The position numbers and the translations under genes are program-made. Shown piece by piece: positions 1-10,816 of a stretch of DNA of 64,000 nucleotides. The stretch's first letter is position 1. Each line of letters begins with the position of its first letter. The notes under the pieces were generated by a model. The model saw nothing but the letters and a program-made list of their open reading frames with translations, did no database searches and had not been told where the DNA came from. The DNA is from Limnanthes douglasii subsp. nivea (taxonomy: Eukaryota > Streptophyta > Magnoliopsida > Brassicales > Limnanthaceae), in the NCBI GenBank assembly GCA_036936605.1, contig JAUPFV010000001.1:33179900-33243899 (forward strand), read 5' to 3'.

Positions 1-2870
1 TCCGACCTTCTACAATGCAATTTTTGGTAGGTCATGGTTATCAAGGATGCATACTATTTCATCAATGGTTCACCAATATTTGAAGTATGCAGTTGGGACT
101 TAATTATGAGTGGTTCGAAGTAGCCAAAAAATATCTAGAGTATTATGTTACAATTATTGCTCTAAATCTCTGGAAAATACGATAACCAAGAAAGTATAAC
201 AATTACTAGAGTCCTTTTTGGATCCAAACAAGATAGATGATCCAAATGAGACTCCTAGTGATATGATTGCAATAGAAGAAGTTGAAATACATACTCTGGC
301 AGAAGGGAATAAAGTTTGAATTGGAATCAAAATACCACTATAATTGAAAAATAAGTTGGTATCGTTCATATCTAAAAATTTACATGTATTTTTTTGGTGC
401 AATGAGGATGTGACTGGTGTGCTATTATATAGCATTTGCCACAAGCTATCTATTCATTCCGATGCAGGCCGATTAATGCAAAGAAGGATGGATATTTCTA
501 ACGAAAAATCCGATGCGATACTTCATGAAGTGGATAGGATAACCAAGGTAGGGAACAACTGTGAATCTCAGTATTCACTTTGGATTGCAAACCCGGTGCT
601 TATGCAACAGAAAAATGGTGAGTGATGAATGCACATTGATTTCATAGATCTTAACAAAGCTTTTCCTAAGGAATTTTTTCCAGTTCCCCGAATAGATCAG
701 TTGGTGGATTCAAAAATTTGGGTAATAAGTTAGTGTGTTTTATTTATGCATTTGTTGAGTATAATCAGATTCAGATGGATCAAAACTACTAAGATCATAC
801 CACATTTATCACAAATATGAGGCTTTATTATTATAAGGTAATGCCTTTTGGATTGAAAAATGTTATGGAGACTTACCAGTGATTGGTCAATAAAGCTTTT
901 GCCAGTCAGATAAAAAGAAATGTGTAAGTATAGATTGACGACATGATGGTGAAGATTCTAAAGAAGGAGGATTGTATACTTGATCTCCAAGAAGCATTTT
1001 CTAATTTGGAAGCTATTAATTTGAAATTAAATTATGAAAAATGTATTTTTAGGGTTCGATCCGGTAAAGTTTTGGGATATATCATCAGTGAGAAGGGGAT
1101 TCAGGACGACCCAGACCAATTGAATGCTTTGTTAACCATGGATCCACCTTGAAATACCAAAGAAATTTAAATATTGACCGATATATTAGTAGCTTTAAAT
1201 AGGGGTGTTACAAGGTTATGAGATAAATATGTGCTGTTTTTCGAAGTATTAAAAAATGCCAAAGATTTTAATTGGTCCCTAAATTGTGATAAAGATTTTG
1301 TTGAGATCAAGTGGCATTTGTCTTCACCAAAAGCCTTATTCAAACCCACAGTAGGGGAAATATTCATTTTTTTATTTAGCCGTATCGGATTATGCCGTAA
1401 GTGTTGTACTGATTTGTGAGATAGATAACTATGCTCGCCCTATTTACTACGTTAGTAAGAGTCTATTGGATACAGAGAAGAGGTACATAAAGTTGGAAAA
1501 GCTAACTCTAACCTTGGTAATTACAAATAAAAAATGAGGCCTTATTTTCAAGCATATTTTATTACTGCTCAAACCTCTTCTCCTGTAAAGAATGTGTTAC
1601 AAAATTCAGACATATCAGGTCAGATAAGTAAGTAGTCTGTTAAACTTGGAGATTATGATATTGATTTTGCTTATCGAACCGCAATCAAAGCTCATGATGT
1701 GACTGATTTCTTAGTTGAATTTCACTTAGAACGACATCGCTATGAATCTCGAGATGACAAGCCTGTGAAAGAATGGGTAGTTTGAACCGATGGTGGATCG
1801 TCTATGGTAAGATGTGGGGCTGGGATCTGTTTAGTTTTATCCCATGGAGATTTAATGCACCAATCCATAAGTTTTGTTTTTAAGACATCCAGAAATTAAT
1901 CAGAATACGAAGCAGTCATAGTAGGTTTAAGGCTAGCTCATATATGTGGTACTAAAAGAGTCTGATTGCTAAGAGACTCACAATTAGTCATGCATCAGGC
2001 ACAAGGATAATCTAAAGCCAACAAAGATCACTTGATAAAATACTTAAGGGTAGTAAGATAGGTTTCAACTGTTTTTAAATATGTTAAGTACAAACATGTT
2101 CCAATATCGGAAAATTTAATGGCTGATTCTTTGGCTATTAATGCGTATTTAGAATCATACCCTTGGATTCTCTTACAATAGCGCCCTTCCATATCAACAC
2201 CCCTTGAAATATAATTTTAAATTGAATAAAATTTCCAAATATCAGTTGTAACAGGCCAAGATTGGAGGTATGACATCCAAAATTTTATTAATGATGGGAT
2301 CATACCTAAAGACAAGAGAGTGGCCAAGATATTAAAATTCAAAGCACATGGTTTCTTAGTGTTGTCTGAATTACATGATGGGGAATGATCGGCTCACTGC
2401 AGATATAGAGCCCTAACCATAAGGGTATTACTAGCAGGTTATTACTGGCCATTTATTATGGCAGATTCTAAAGAGATGGTTAAAAGATGCGCCCCTTGTC
2501 AAAGATATAGAGATACAATCTATATACCACAAGTTCCAATGGAATTAGTTTGCGAAGCATATCTCTTTGATAGATGTGGGCTTGAATTGGTTGGACCGCT
2601 TCCAATGGCTTCAGAGGGATGTCAAACCATCATTTTGGAAATTGATTACTTATAAAAGTTGTACCACTCTCGTAACAACCTCTAAGACGATAATAAAATT
2701 TATCATCTCCAATATATGTTGTAGGTTTGGAATTCCAAGACATATAACCACATATGATGGTGATGAGCAAGTGGAAGTAGAAAATAAAACCATATTGATG
2801 GTGATGAGACAATATTTTGTATCGAATATGCGGATAAAAATAAATTTATTTGTAATTTAATTAGACTTTT
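1..2870 (+). pseudogene. Decayed Tat-lineage Ty3/gypsy pol (PR end, RT, RNase H, second RNase H, integrase)
   Basis: The window opens inside a gag-pol reading frame: the first 100 bases encode the end of a retroviral-type protease region (NAIFGRSWLSRMH). Reverse transcriptase follows at about 344-1150, with WCNEDVTG, SLWIANPVL and an IDDMMVK catalytic block near 937-950. RNase H lies at about 1400-1760. A second RNase H begins near 1783 with W-V-V-stop-T-D-G-G. Integrase runs from about 2380 (AHC-type zinc region, CAPCQRY at 2490) to about 2870 with GLELVGPLPMAS. The order RT, RNase H, extra RNase H, integrase is the established hallmark of the Tat lineage. The frame is broken by many stops and frameshifts and the catalytic core of integrase is cut short. 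The same domains recur in the elements at 34-44, 19-23 and 57-62 kb. No LTR of this copy was recognised. Confidence 0.85.
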
Positions 2871-3480
2871 ATTATTGTGTATTTATTATTTATATTTTGT
2901 AACGGATATAAATAAATAAATAGAAACGTTTATGTGATAAATTGAAATAAATATGATATATTAAAAGTCACGCATAACTCCTATAAATGGAAGCATGTAA
3001 AAGTATTGAATTTTATAATATAATACAATTACACACTTAAAAAAACTTAAATTATTCTCTTCTTTCAAAAATGACCAAAATATCCTTTATAAAATCTCTA
3101 TTTCAATCCAAACTTCCTTTTTTCTCTGTTCTCCACACAAAAATCTCTCAAAACCGGCAAAAAAATAAAATTCAAGATTTCTCAAATCCGAACTCACAAA
3201 CACGTTAAGTATGAATCCTATATTTATTGATGTACTTTTTATGTAATTTAGTTAGGTATTTTTAGTGATATTTAGAGTTATAGATTATGGCAAAAAAGTC
3301 TAATTCTCATCTAAATGTTGTTGTTTTTTTTGGAAAATAAGTTCTCGATATGTGTTAGTCTAATGATGCTCGACGTTTTGGTATATTGTTTGTTGAATTT
3401 GAAGGATTGGGGTTCTTGGAAGTTTGGAAGCTAGGGTTTATAAATTCAACTTGATGAATCATATTATTAACATGATCAAT
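2871..3480. other. AT-rich spacer, no gene recognised
   Basis: Very AT-rich, with no open frame of note. A TATA-like run (CCTATAAATGG, about 2982-2992) followed by pyrimidine-rich sequence could be a relic LTR promoter or 5' leader, but nothing supports a specific call. Confidence 0.4.
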
Positions 3481-3490
3481 GTTGAAATTG

Positions 3491-3980
3491 GGTTAAAAAC
3501 CATGACTGGTCACATGTATTTGGCACTTGTTGCATTCGTGCCACTAAGGTTTCTTCGTCCCCAAAACGGGTCATTTTTGTTTTAAAATATGGTATATATG
3601 GACACTGTCGCGTTCTAAATAACCATACGGAGACATATGGAACCCAAAGTTATAATGTTTTTGTTACAAATATGATCATTGAACATTTCACACTCAAAAT
3701 ACCCATTTTTGATGATTACCAGAGTGTAGATCAGCATTAGCGTGACTACAAATATGGTTATTGAACATTTTAAATTCAAAGATACAAATCAGTTTCAGGG
3801 ATATTTTGGGTGTGAAATGTCTAATAAATGTATTTGTAACAAAACATTTATAACTTTGGGTTCTAAATGTCTCTGTATGGTTAATTAACACGCGACAATA
3901 CTCGTTTTGGGGACGAAGGAACCTTAGTGGTAAGAATGCAACAAGTGCCGAAAACCAATGATCAGTCACGGTTTTTAGCC
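3491..3980. mobile_element. Mutator-type foldback MITE with ~200-bp terminal inverted repeats
   Basis: A 490-bp element bounded by a perfect 10-bp direct repeat GTTGAAATTG (3481-3490 and 3981-3990). Its two ends are inverted copies: left begins GGTTAAAAACCATGACTGG, right read in reverse begins GGCTAAAAACCGTGACTGA. The inverted similarity continues for roughly 200 bp per arm, through GGCACTTGTTGCATTC, TTCGTCCCCAAAACG, ACCATAC-GAGACAT and ACATTTCACAC. A 9-11 bp target duplication with long inverted repeats is typical of Mutator-superfamily derivatives. It has no coding capacity; open frames inside it only reflect the palindrome. Confidence 0.85.
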
Positions 3981-3990
3981 GTTGAAATTG

Positions 3991-4329
3991 CTATCCCAGC
4001 TCGCCTGAATCAAAGAGTAATACTGATTAGGTATATTAAATACGACAATATTCTTTAAAAATTTGTTTTTATAATTTTTATTTAGTTAGAGAGAGAAAAC
4101 TAGAGGAAGAAAAGAAAAAATTAATTTATTGGTTAGAAATTTGTTTTATATATAAAAGGTAAATTGGTCAAAGAGATTTTAATTTTATTTCGGGATCTTA
4201 TTATAGCCAAAAAAATCCCAATATAACCATGTGAATACGTTCTTTTAATAAATATTTTCAAATTCGAGCATTTAATTTATCGTTTACCACCATCATTAAT
4301 ATATTATATTACTAAAATAATGTTTAATT
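3991..4329. other. AT-rich spacer between MITE and LINE
   Basis: No gene or repeat recognised. It ends at the left copy of the LINE target duplication. Confidence 0.5.
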
Positions 4330-4608
4330 ATATTAAGCGTTTGCTTGGCCAACCAACAATGATTAAAATTTTTCACGTGTAACAAGCTATAATAATGACC
4401 CAATAGTAGGAAGCTCCAAGATCCTCGCCTTTAATCTGGTTGCCGGATTCTTTTCCGGTCTCCGGCCTCTGTTCTTCCTTCGTCTCTCTGCTTTGTTCTT
4501 CAGAGTTTGAATTTGTGGTTTCTCCTCGCGTTTGCTGGTGTGCGATTTCTGGCCTCTGTTTTCTGCCTTTAAAACAGAGTCTCGTCGGTTTGTTAGTCGC
4601 TGGTTTCC

Positions 4609-5637
4609 ATGTCTTTCAATGGTTTTACTGTTGAAGAGTTTCCTGCTCTTTCTCAAGATGCCAGTTAGGATCATGTTAAGGATTCTATTCTCAGTAATAT
4701 ACCTAAGCTAATCAGAGACAAGGATAACAAAGCTATTCTAAAGCTTGCCAGCAAGGAGGAGGTGTGGTCTGTTATCAAGGGAATGAGGAATGACAGTGCC
4801 CCTGGCACTGATGGATTTAATTGTTTCTTTCTCAAAACTTGTTGGGACATTATTTGCTTTGATGTTTGCAGGGCTATTAATTCTTATCTTCTGGGTAATA
4901 GTATTCCCAGTGGTGTTTTTGCCACTGGGATCTGCTTAGTCCCTAAAAGTCCTAATCCCATATCTTGGAATAGTTACATGCCTATTAGTCTGTGTACGAT
5001 TTTTAACAAACTTATTTCTGGTCTTATTAATCAGAGATTTGCTTGCTTTCTCCCTAATATTATCTCTAAAGGTCAAAGTGCCTTTGTTAAGGATAGGATT
5101 ATCCATGATAATATCCTAATTATTAAAGAAATGCTTCATAATATAAAGAGAATGCCTTCTAAAGGCAACATCATTCTTCAGTTAGATATGACAAAGGCAT
5201 TTGACAGAATGTCTCATGCCTTTGTCATTAACACTCTTAAGTGTTTTGGGTTCTCTAATGATATTCTGGCTCTTATTAATAATCTGATATCTAATGTTAT
5301 GGTTTCTGTTTTGATTAATGGTGACTGTATTGGCTACTTCCCTCAGAAGAATGGTTTAAGACAGGGTGACCCTCTGTCCCCCTGCCTTTTCATTCTTGCT
5401 GAGGAGGCTTTGCTTAGAGGGCTTTCTAATCTGTACCATAATAATAACAATTTAAGATACTATTTGAAATCTAGGTTTATCTTACCTTGCTTAGCTTTTG
5501 CAGATGACATTATCATTTTCTCCAACAGCTCTCCAACCTCCATTGACTGCATTCGTGACCTGTTAAACAAATATCAAAATGAATCAGGCCAGCTGATTAA
5601 TAAAGAGAAGACAAAGCTTATTACTTCATCTAATTGT
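4609..5637 (+). pseudogene. LINE ORF, first part: ORF1-like start fused to reverse transcriptase
   Basis: The start codon at 4609 gives MSFNGFTVEEFPALSQD. A TAG at 4666-4668 follows, and the same frame then runs uninterrupted to the insertion point. From about 4762 it is a non-LTR reverse transcriptase: APGTDGFNCFF, a GQSAFVKDR block (about 5070), QLDMTKAFDRM (about 5180), NGLRQGDPLSPCLF (about 5350) and the catalytic FADDIIIF (about 5497-5520). The usual apurinic endonuclease and most of ORF1 are absent, so an internal deletion joined the ORF1 start to ORF2 upstream of the RT. The frame stops at 5638-5640 only because the LTR array begins there; the remaining codons are at 8909 onward. Non-functional as it stands. 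Confidence 0.85.
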
Positions 5638-5973
5638 TGATATAGAGTGAAACGCAGTAGAAGCCATAAGAGGGATAAAACCCTAATTTTTTATTAATAA
5701 AAAACAATTCCCTCAACAATGAATATAAGATAGGTTTATATAGAGTTCAAGCAAAACCCTAAAACTAAAAATATGGAAATTACAAAAATAGCCTAAAGTA
5801 TTAAAATTGTGAAAAAAGAGTATAGATGAGCCCGAATGCCCAAAAAAGCCCATAGCTCACGAGCAAAGCTCGTGACTTGCGTTCGTGACGTCATTTCCTT
5901 CGAAACAAGGTGTTGTGGGTCAAAATCTGACACCGGAGCTCCAAACTGTCAATTCACCGGACTGTCTGCATCA
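5638..5973 (-). repeat. LTR copy 1 of the gag-only element
   Basis: 336 bp, plus-strand ends TGATATAG...CTGCATCA. On the minus strand it carries a TATA box of type CTATATAAACC. Confidence 0.9.
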
Positions 5974-6583
5974 TTCCCGCCGGGGAAGAGAAGATTCGTC
6001 CTCGAATCATAACCGGTCTCCCCATCAGAAGAGTCGTCTGCATAAGGAATCGCCGACGAAGATGCTGGAGTCGCTGGTAGAGTTCCCGCTCGAAGTTGTA
6101 AGGAAGAAAAGCCTTGCGGGTTTTTATTTTGAATTTCTCCCAGCTGCGGACTTTATCCTTGCCTTCACGCGCGCGGTTCTTCTTCACCTGCTGCCACCAA
6201 GCCTGTTCCCTACCGCGTAGGTGAATGGTGACTAATGCGACCCTTATCTCCTTAGGAACTTCCTTGAAGCCCAGGACTTTTTCAATCTGGGATAACCAAT
6301 CGATAAGTGCCTCTGCCTTAAGGCTGCCATCAAAGTCCGGGATGTCTGTCTTGAATCCAAGCTCCCAGCGGCGGGTGTGAGAAGTATTCTGGTCGATCCC
6401 CTCCCCAAAAGGGTTATCCATACCCTCAACCTCTGTGCCTTGTTGCCTGGCGTTCAGATCAGCCATCTGACGGGTAAGATCGGCTACCTGACGGCGTAGG
6501 TCAGCAACTTCACAATCATCTACATCACTTGTATCTCTAGTCACTCTAGCGCCACCGCGACCGCTGGTTCTTCCTCGTACCAT
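5954..6583 (-). CDS. Truncated gag of the gag-only LTR element, unit 1
   Basis: A 209-residue open frame starting MVRGRTSGRGGARV just downstream of the minus-strand primer-binding site and ending 20 bp inside the adjoining LTR. Residues about 20-55 form a short heptad-like stretch (VADLRRQVADLTRQMADL). Residues about 85-165 match the start of the plant retrotransposon gag domain, with IPDFDGSLKAEALIDWL, REQAWWQQVKKN and AFLPYNFERELYQRLQHLR. The zinc knuckle and all pol domains are missing. The protein could form virus-like-particle assemblies only with a partner's products; this is inference. Confidence 0.85.
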   Translation of the reverse strand: MVRGRTSGRGGARVTRDTSDVDDCEVADLRRQVADLTRQMADLNARQQGTEVEGMDNPFGEGIDQNTSHTRRWELGFKTDIPDFDGSLKAEALIDWLSQIEKVLGFKEVPKEIRVALVTIHLRGREQAWWQQVKKNRAREGKDKVRSWEKFKIKTRKAFLPYNFERELYQRLQHLRRRFLMQTTLLMGRPVMIRGRIFSSPAGMMQTVR

Positions 6584-6614
6584 CGCGCAGGACTTCCTGT
6601 GTCTAATACCACTA

Positions 6615-6950
6615 TGATATAGAGTGAAACGCAGTAGACGCCATAAGAGGGATAAAACCCTAATTTTTTATTAATAAAAAACAATTCCCTCAACAATGAA
6701 TAGAAGATAGGTTTATATAGAGTTCAAGCAAAACCCTAAAACTAAAAATATGAAAATTACAAAAATAGCCTAAAGTATTAAAATTGCGAAAAAAGAGGAT
6801 AGATGAGCCCGAATGCCCAAAAAAGCCCATAGGTCACGAGCAAAGCTCGTGAATTGCGTTCGTGACGTCGTTTCCTTCGAAACAAGGTGTTGTGGGTCAA
6901 AATCTGACACCGGAGCTCCAAACTGTCAATTCACCGGACTGTCTGCATCA
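6615..6950 (-). repeat. LTR copy 2 of the gag-only element
   Basis: 336 bp, nearly identical to copies 1, 3 and 4. The minus-strand TATA box CTATATAAACC is at about 6711-6721. Confidence 0.9.
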
Positions 6951-7560
6951 TTCCCGCCGGGGAAGAGAAGATTCGTCCTCTAGTCATAACCGGTCTCTCC
7001 ATCAGAAGAGTCGTCTGCATAAGGAATCGCTGACGAAGATGCTGGAGTCGCTGGTAGAGTTCCCGCTCGAAGTTGTAAGGAAGGAAATCCTTGCGGGTTT
7101 TTCTTTTGAATTTCTCCCAGGTGCGGACTTTATCCTTGCCTTCACGCGCGCGGTTCTTCTTCACCTGCTGCCACCAAGCTTGTTCCCTACCGCGTAGGTG
7201 AATGGTGACTAATGCGACCCTTATCTCCTTAGGAACTTCCTTGAAGCCCAGGACTTTTTCAATCTGGGATAACCAAACGATAAGTGCCTCTGCCTTAAGG
7301 CTGCCATCAAAGTCCGGGATGTCTATCTTGAATCCAAGCTCCCAGCGGCGGGTGTGAGAAGTATTCTGGTCGATCCCCTCCCCAAAAGGGTTATCCATAC
7401 CCTCAACCTCTGTGCCTTGTTGCCTGGCGTTCAGATCAGCCATCTGACGGGTAAGATCGGCTACCTAACGGCGTAGGTCAGCAACTTCACAATCATCTAC
7501 ATCAGATGTATCTCTAGTCACTCTAGCGCCACCGCGACCGCTGGTTCTTCCTCGTACCAT
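6931..7560 (-). pseudogene. Truncated gag, unit 2, with a nonsense mutation
   Basis: Same 209-codon frame as the two neighbouring units, but codon 32 (CAG, Gln, in the DLRRQVADL stretch) is TAG at about 7465-7467, a C-to-T change. An internal Met could restart translation at 7443, leaving 170 residues. A few other substitutions separate it from units 1 and 3 (for example IVWL for IDWL). Confidence 0.85.
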
Positions 7561-7591
7561 CGCGCAGGACTTCCTGTGTCTGATACCACTA

Positions 7592-7926
7592 TGATATAGA
7601 GTGAAATGCAGTAGACGCCATAAGAGGGATAAAACCCTAATTTTTTATTAATCAAAAACAATTCCCTCAACAATGAATAGAAGATAGGTTTATATAGAGT
7701 TCAAGCAAAACCCTAAAACTAAAAATATGAAAATTACAAAAATAGCCTAAAGTATTAAAATTGCGAAAAAAGAGGATAGATGAGCCCGAATGCCCAAAAA
7801 AGCCCATAGCTCACGAGCAAAGCTCGTGACTTGCGTTCGTGACGTCGTTTCCTTCGAAACAAGGTGTTGTGGGTCAAAACTGACACCGGAGCTCCAAACT
7901 GTCAATTCACCGGACTGTCTGCATCA
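7592..7926 (-). repeat. LTR copy 3 of the gag-only element
   Basis: 335 bp; a one-base deletion (near 7880) relative to the other copies. Confidence 0.9.
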
Positions 7927-8536
7927 TTCCCGCCGGGGAAGAGAAGATTCGTCCTCGAATCATAACCGGTCTCCCCATCAGAAGAGTCGTCTGCATAAGG
8001 AATCGCTGACGAAGATGCTGGAGTCGCTGGTAGAGTTCCCGCTCGAAGTTGTAAGGAAGGAAAGCCTTGCGGGTTTTTATTTTGAATTTCTCCCAGCTGC
8101 GGACTTTATCCTTGCCTTCACGCGCGCGGTTCTTCTTCACCTGCTGCCACCAAGCCTGTTCCCTACCGCGTAGGTGAATGGTGACTAATGCGACCCTTAT
8201 CTCCTTAGGAACTTCCTTGAAGCCCAGGACTTTTTCAATCTGGGATAACCAATCGATAAGTGCCTCTGCCTTAAGGCTGCCATCAAAGTCCGGGATGTCT
8301 ATCTTGAATCCAAGCTCCCAGCGGCGGGTGTGAGAAGTATTCTGGTCGATCCCCTCCCCAAAAGGGTTATCCATACCCTCAACCTCTGTGCCTTGTTGCC
8401 TGGCGTTCAGATCAGCCATCTGACGGGTAAGATCGGCTACCTGACGGCGTAGGTCAGCAACTTCACAATCATCTACATCACTTGTATCTCTAGTCACTCT
8501 AGCACCACCGCGACCGCTGGTTCTTCCTCGTACCAT
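7907..8536 (-). CDS. Truncated gag of the gag-only LTR element, unit 3
   Basis: A 209-residue open frame, nearly identical to unit 1. It is the unit next to the promoter-proximal LTR (8568-8903), so it is the one most likely to be transcribed from an LTR promoter. Gag-domain hallmarks are as in unit 1; there are no downstream pol domains. Confidence 0.85.
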   Translation of the reverse strand: MVRGRTSGRGGARVTRDTSDVDDCEVADLRRQVADLTRQMADLNARQQGTEVEGMDNPFGEGIDQNTSHTRRWELGFKIDIPDFDGSLKAEALIDWLSQIEKVLGFKEVPKEIRVALVTIHLRGREQAWWQQVKKNRAREGKDKVRSWEKFKIKTRKAFLPYNFERELYQRLQHLRQRFLMQTTLLMGRPVMIRGRIFSSPAGMMQTVR

Positions 8537-8554
8537 CGCGCATGACTTCCTGTG

Positions 8555-8565
8555 TCTGATACCAC
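8555..8565 (-). promoter_or_regulatory. Primer-binding site (initiator tRNA-Met type), unit 3
   Basis: Minus strand TGGTATCAGAC, three bases from the LTR edge. Equivalent sites lie at about 6601-6611 (TGGTATTAGAC) and 7578-7588. Confidence 0.8.
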
Positions 8566-8567
8566 TA

Positions 8568-8903
8568 TGATATAGAGTGAAACTCAGTAGACGCCATAAG
8601 AGGGATAAAACCCTAATTTTTTATTAATAAAAAACAATTCCCTCAACAATGAATAGAAGATAGGTTTATATAGAGTTCAAGCAAAACCCTAAAACTAAAA
8701 ATATAAAAATTACAAAAATAGCCTAAAGTATTAAAATTGCGAAAAAAGAGGATAGATGAGCCCGAATGCCCAAAAAATCCCATAGCTCACGAGCAAAGCT
8801 CGTGATTTGCGTTCGTGACGTCGTTTCCTTCGAAACAAGGTGCTGTGGGTCAAAATCTGACACCGGAGCTCCAAACTGTCAATTCACCGGACTGTCTGCA
8901 TCA
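8568..8903 (-). repeat. LTR copy 4 (promoter-proximal for the minus-strand element)
   Basis: 336 bp; its outer edge abuts the second ATTGT target duplication (8904-8908). Confidence 0.9.
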
Positions 8904-8908
8904 ATTGT

Positions 8909-10816
8909 TCTCTTACCAATTCTGCTAGGATCAAATCTTCTACTGGATTCAATGTTGAGCATGCTCCTTTTACATACTTGGGAATCACGATATCTGCAAA
9001 CAATAAAGAGAAGCATTATTTACCCCTTCTTAGTAAAATCTATAACAAAATTCATGTCTGGGATATGAAGAATCTTTTTAATTTGGGTAGGCTGTCCCTT
9101 ATAAAGAATGTTCTCTATCCCATTATTTACTTTTGGATGCATAATAGTTTGATCCCTAATGGCATTATCAATAAACTTGAGCTTTGTTTTAATAAGTTTC
9201 TTTGGAGAGCTAAGTATACAGATAATGCTATTCACTGGGCTTCCTGGAACAGTCTGTGTAAGCCCTTTGAAGAGGGTGGGCTAAATGTCAAGCTTCTGTC
9301 TGACATTCAACTCACCTTCTCCTTTAAACTATGGTTTCTTTTCAGAAAAAGAAACTCTCTTTGGGCAGACCTTACTCACTCAACCTATTGTAACTACACT
9401 CATCCTTTAAAGGCTGAGTGTAAAGCTACTGACTCGATCATTTGGAAAAGGCTAAGTTCTGTTAGGGATCAGGCAGATCAAAATGTCTTTTGGAGACTTG
9501 GTAGGGGGGATATTGACTTTTGGAGAGACTCTTGGCATGATATGCCTCCTATTGCTAATGACTATGTTTCTAACAGTTATCTCCTTCCTGTCAAAGTTAG
9601 CTCTTACTGGAGAGATGGTCAATGGGACATTCCTACTCTCACCTCCTTTCTTTCTAAAGACAGATTAATGAATATTGCTAAAGTTAATATCAATCATGAT
9701 AACGATGATGTAATTGAATGGAAATTTTCTAAAGGTAATTGTTTTAACACAAAGGATAATTGGAATAGTATCAGATCTATTCATTCAAAGCAATCTATTT
9801 TTAAGAAAATCTGGCACCACTTTATCCCTACTAAAATTTCTTTTCTAAGTTGGAAGCTCTTAAAAAACTTTGCTCCCATTTACAGTATTCTATCTAAAAG
9901 GCATTTAGTGGTGGTTTCTAAGTGTCAATTCTGCTGCAACTGTGAAGACAAAAACCATCTCTTCATCAGTTGCAGCTTTGCCTGGTCATTATGGAACTAT
10001 TTTGGTATTCTATTCAGAATTCCCGTGAGACGATTTATGTCTCTGAGTCATATTTTGCACAGTTGGTTCTGGTATTCTAAGTGTAACATTCACATCACTC
10101 ACATTGTTCCTCAAATAATTCTCTGGGTAATTTGGGCGAATAGAAATCATGCTAAGTTTCATAACTCCTATGATAGCTTCACTACAACTGTTAATCGAGT
10201 TAAAAGAGTAATCCTAGGCATTGATTCTAAGAATATACTAAGGGCTAAACATTGGTCTGGTGTTTCTAAAGCAGGGGCTGCTCTTGGTTGTCTCACTATA
10301 GGAAAGTCTAAAGCAATGTACCTGAAATGGTTTCCTCCGGTCGCTGGGAGACTCAAAGTCAACATTGACGGCGTGTGTAGTTTCACTGGAGAAGCCTCTG
10401 GTGGCTTGATTGTGAGAGATCATCTGGGGCATATTGTTACTGGAGCTGGCTTCGTTTTTGGAAAATTAAATCCCCTTCAGGCTGAGACCAAAGCATTGTT
10501 AGAAGCGCTTCTTCTGTGCAGGATTCATGGTTGGCAAGATGTGGACATCGAGTCTGATTGTCTCACTCTTGTCAACAACATGGCTTCTGGAAATGCCTTG
10601 AACAACCCCATGGCCTCTGTATGTCGGAGTCTCTTTCTCTCATCCATGAAGCTCCGCCACATTTCTAGAACCCAAAATGCTGCTGCTGATTGGATCGCGA
10701 AATGGGTTCTGCTCGAAAATTCAGCTCGCTATTTCTCTAATGTAGATACTCCTAACCCTCTACTTGCGATTATTACCCTCGAAAGTTTGGGTGTGGGGTA
10801 CATCGACCCTGGATAG
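8909..10816 (+). pseudogene. LINE ORF, second part: RT thumb/tail, zf-RVT-like region and RNase H
   Basis: Continues the LINE frame exactly after the second copy of the 5-bp target duplication. Features in order: the post-RT block APFTYLGITIS (about 8967-9000), GRLSLIKNVL, WNSLCKPFEEGGLN, and a zinc-binding RT-associated region CQFCCNCEDKNHLF (about 9925-9965). A plant-type RNase H (RVT_3 class) spans about 10320-10720, with LKVNIDGVCSF, GGLIVRDHLG, LQAETKALLEAL and the acidic IESDCLTLV. The frame is open for about 630 codons to the TAG at 10814-10816, so this half has decayed little. The RNase H places the element with plant L1-type LINEs that acquired a cellular-type RNase H. Confidence 0.9.

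Larger units (their letters stand above)
5638..8903 (-). mobile_element. Tandem array of a gag-only LTR element (TR-GAG-like): LTR-int-LTR-int-LTR-int-LTR
   Basis: Four near-identical LTRs (335-336 bp) alternate with three internal regions of exactly 641 bp, so the period is 977 bp. The whole block is flanked by one 5-bp direct repeat ATTGT (5633-5637 and 8904-8908) inside the LINE ORF. The element reads on the minus strand: LTR ends are TGATGCAG...CTATATCA. Each internal region starts with a TGGTATCAGAC-type primer-binding site complementary to initiator tRNA-Met, and encodes only an N-terminal gag of 209 residues. There is no protease, RT or integrase, so it depended on an autonomous partner. 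It belongs with short non-autonomous elements such as TR-GAG/TRIM. No target duplication lies between units. Confidence 0.93.

Noticed and set aside
3694..3969. 91-codon minus-strand ORF
   Set aside because: It sits in the arm of the foldback MITE; it reflects the inverted repeat, not a gene.
5885..8173. Plus-strand ORFs of 111-127 codons in the LTR array
   Set aside because: They are reverse-strand shadows of the gag ORFs and repeat with each unit.
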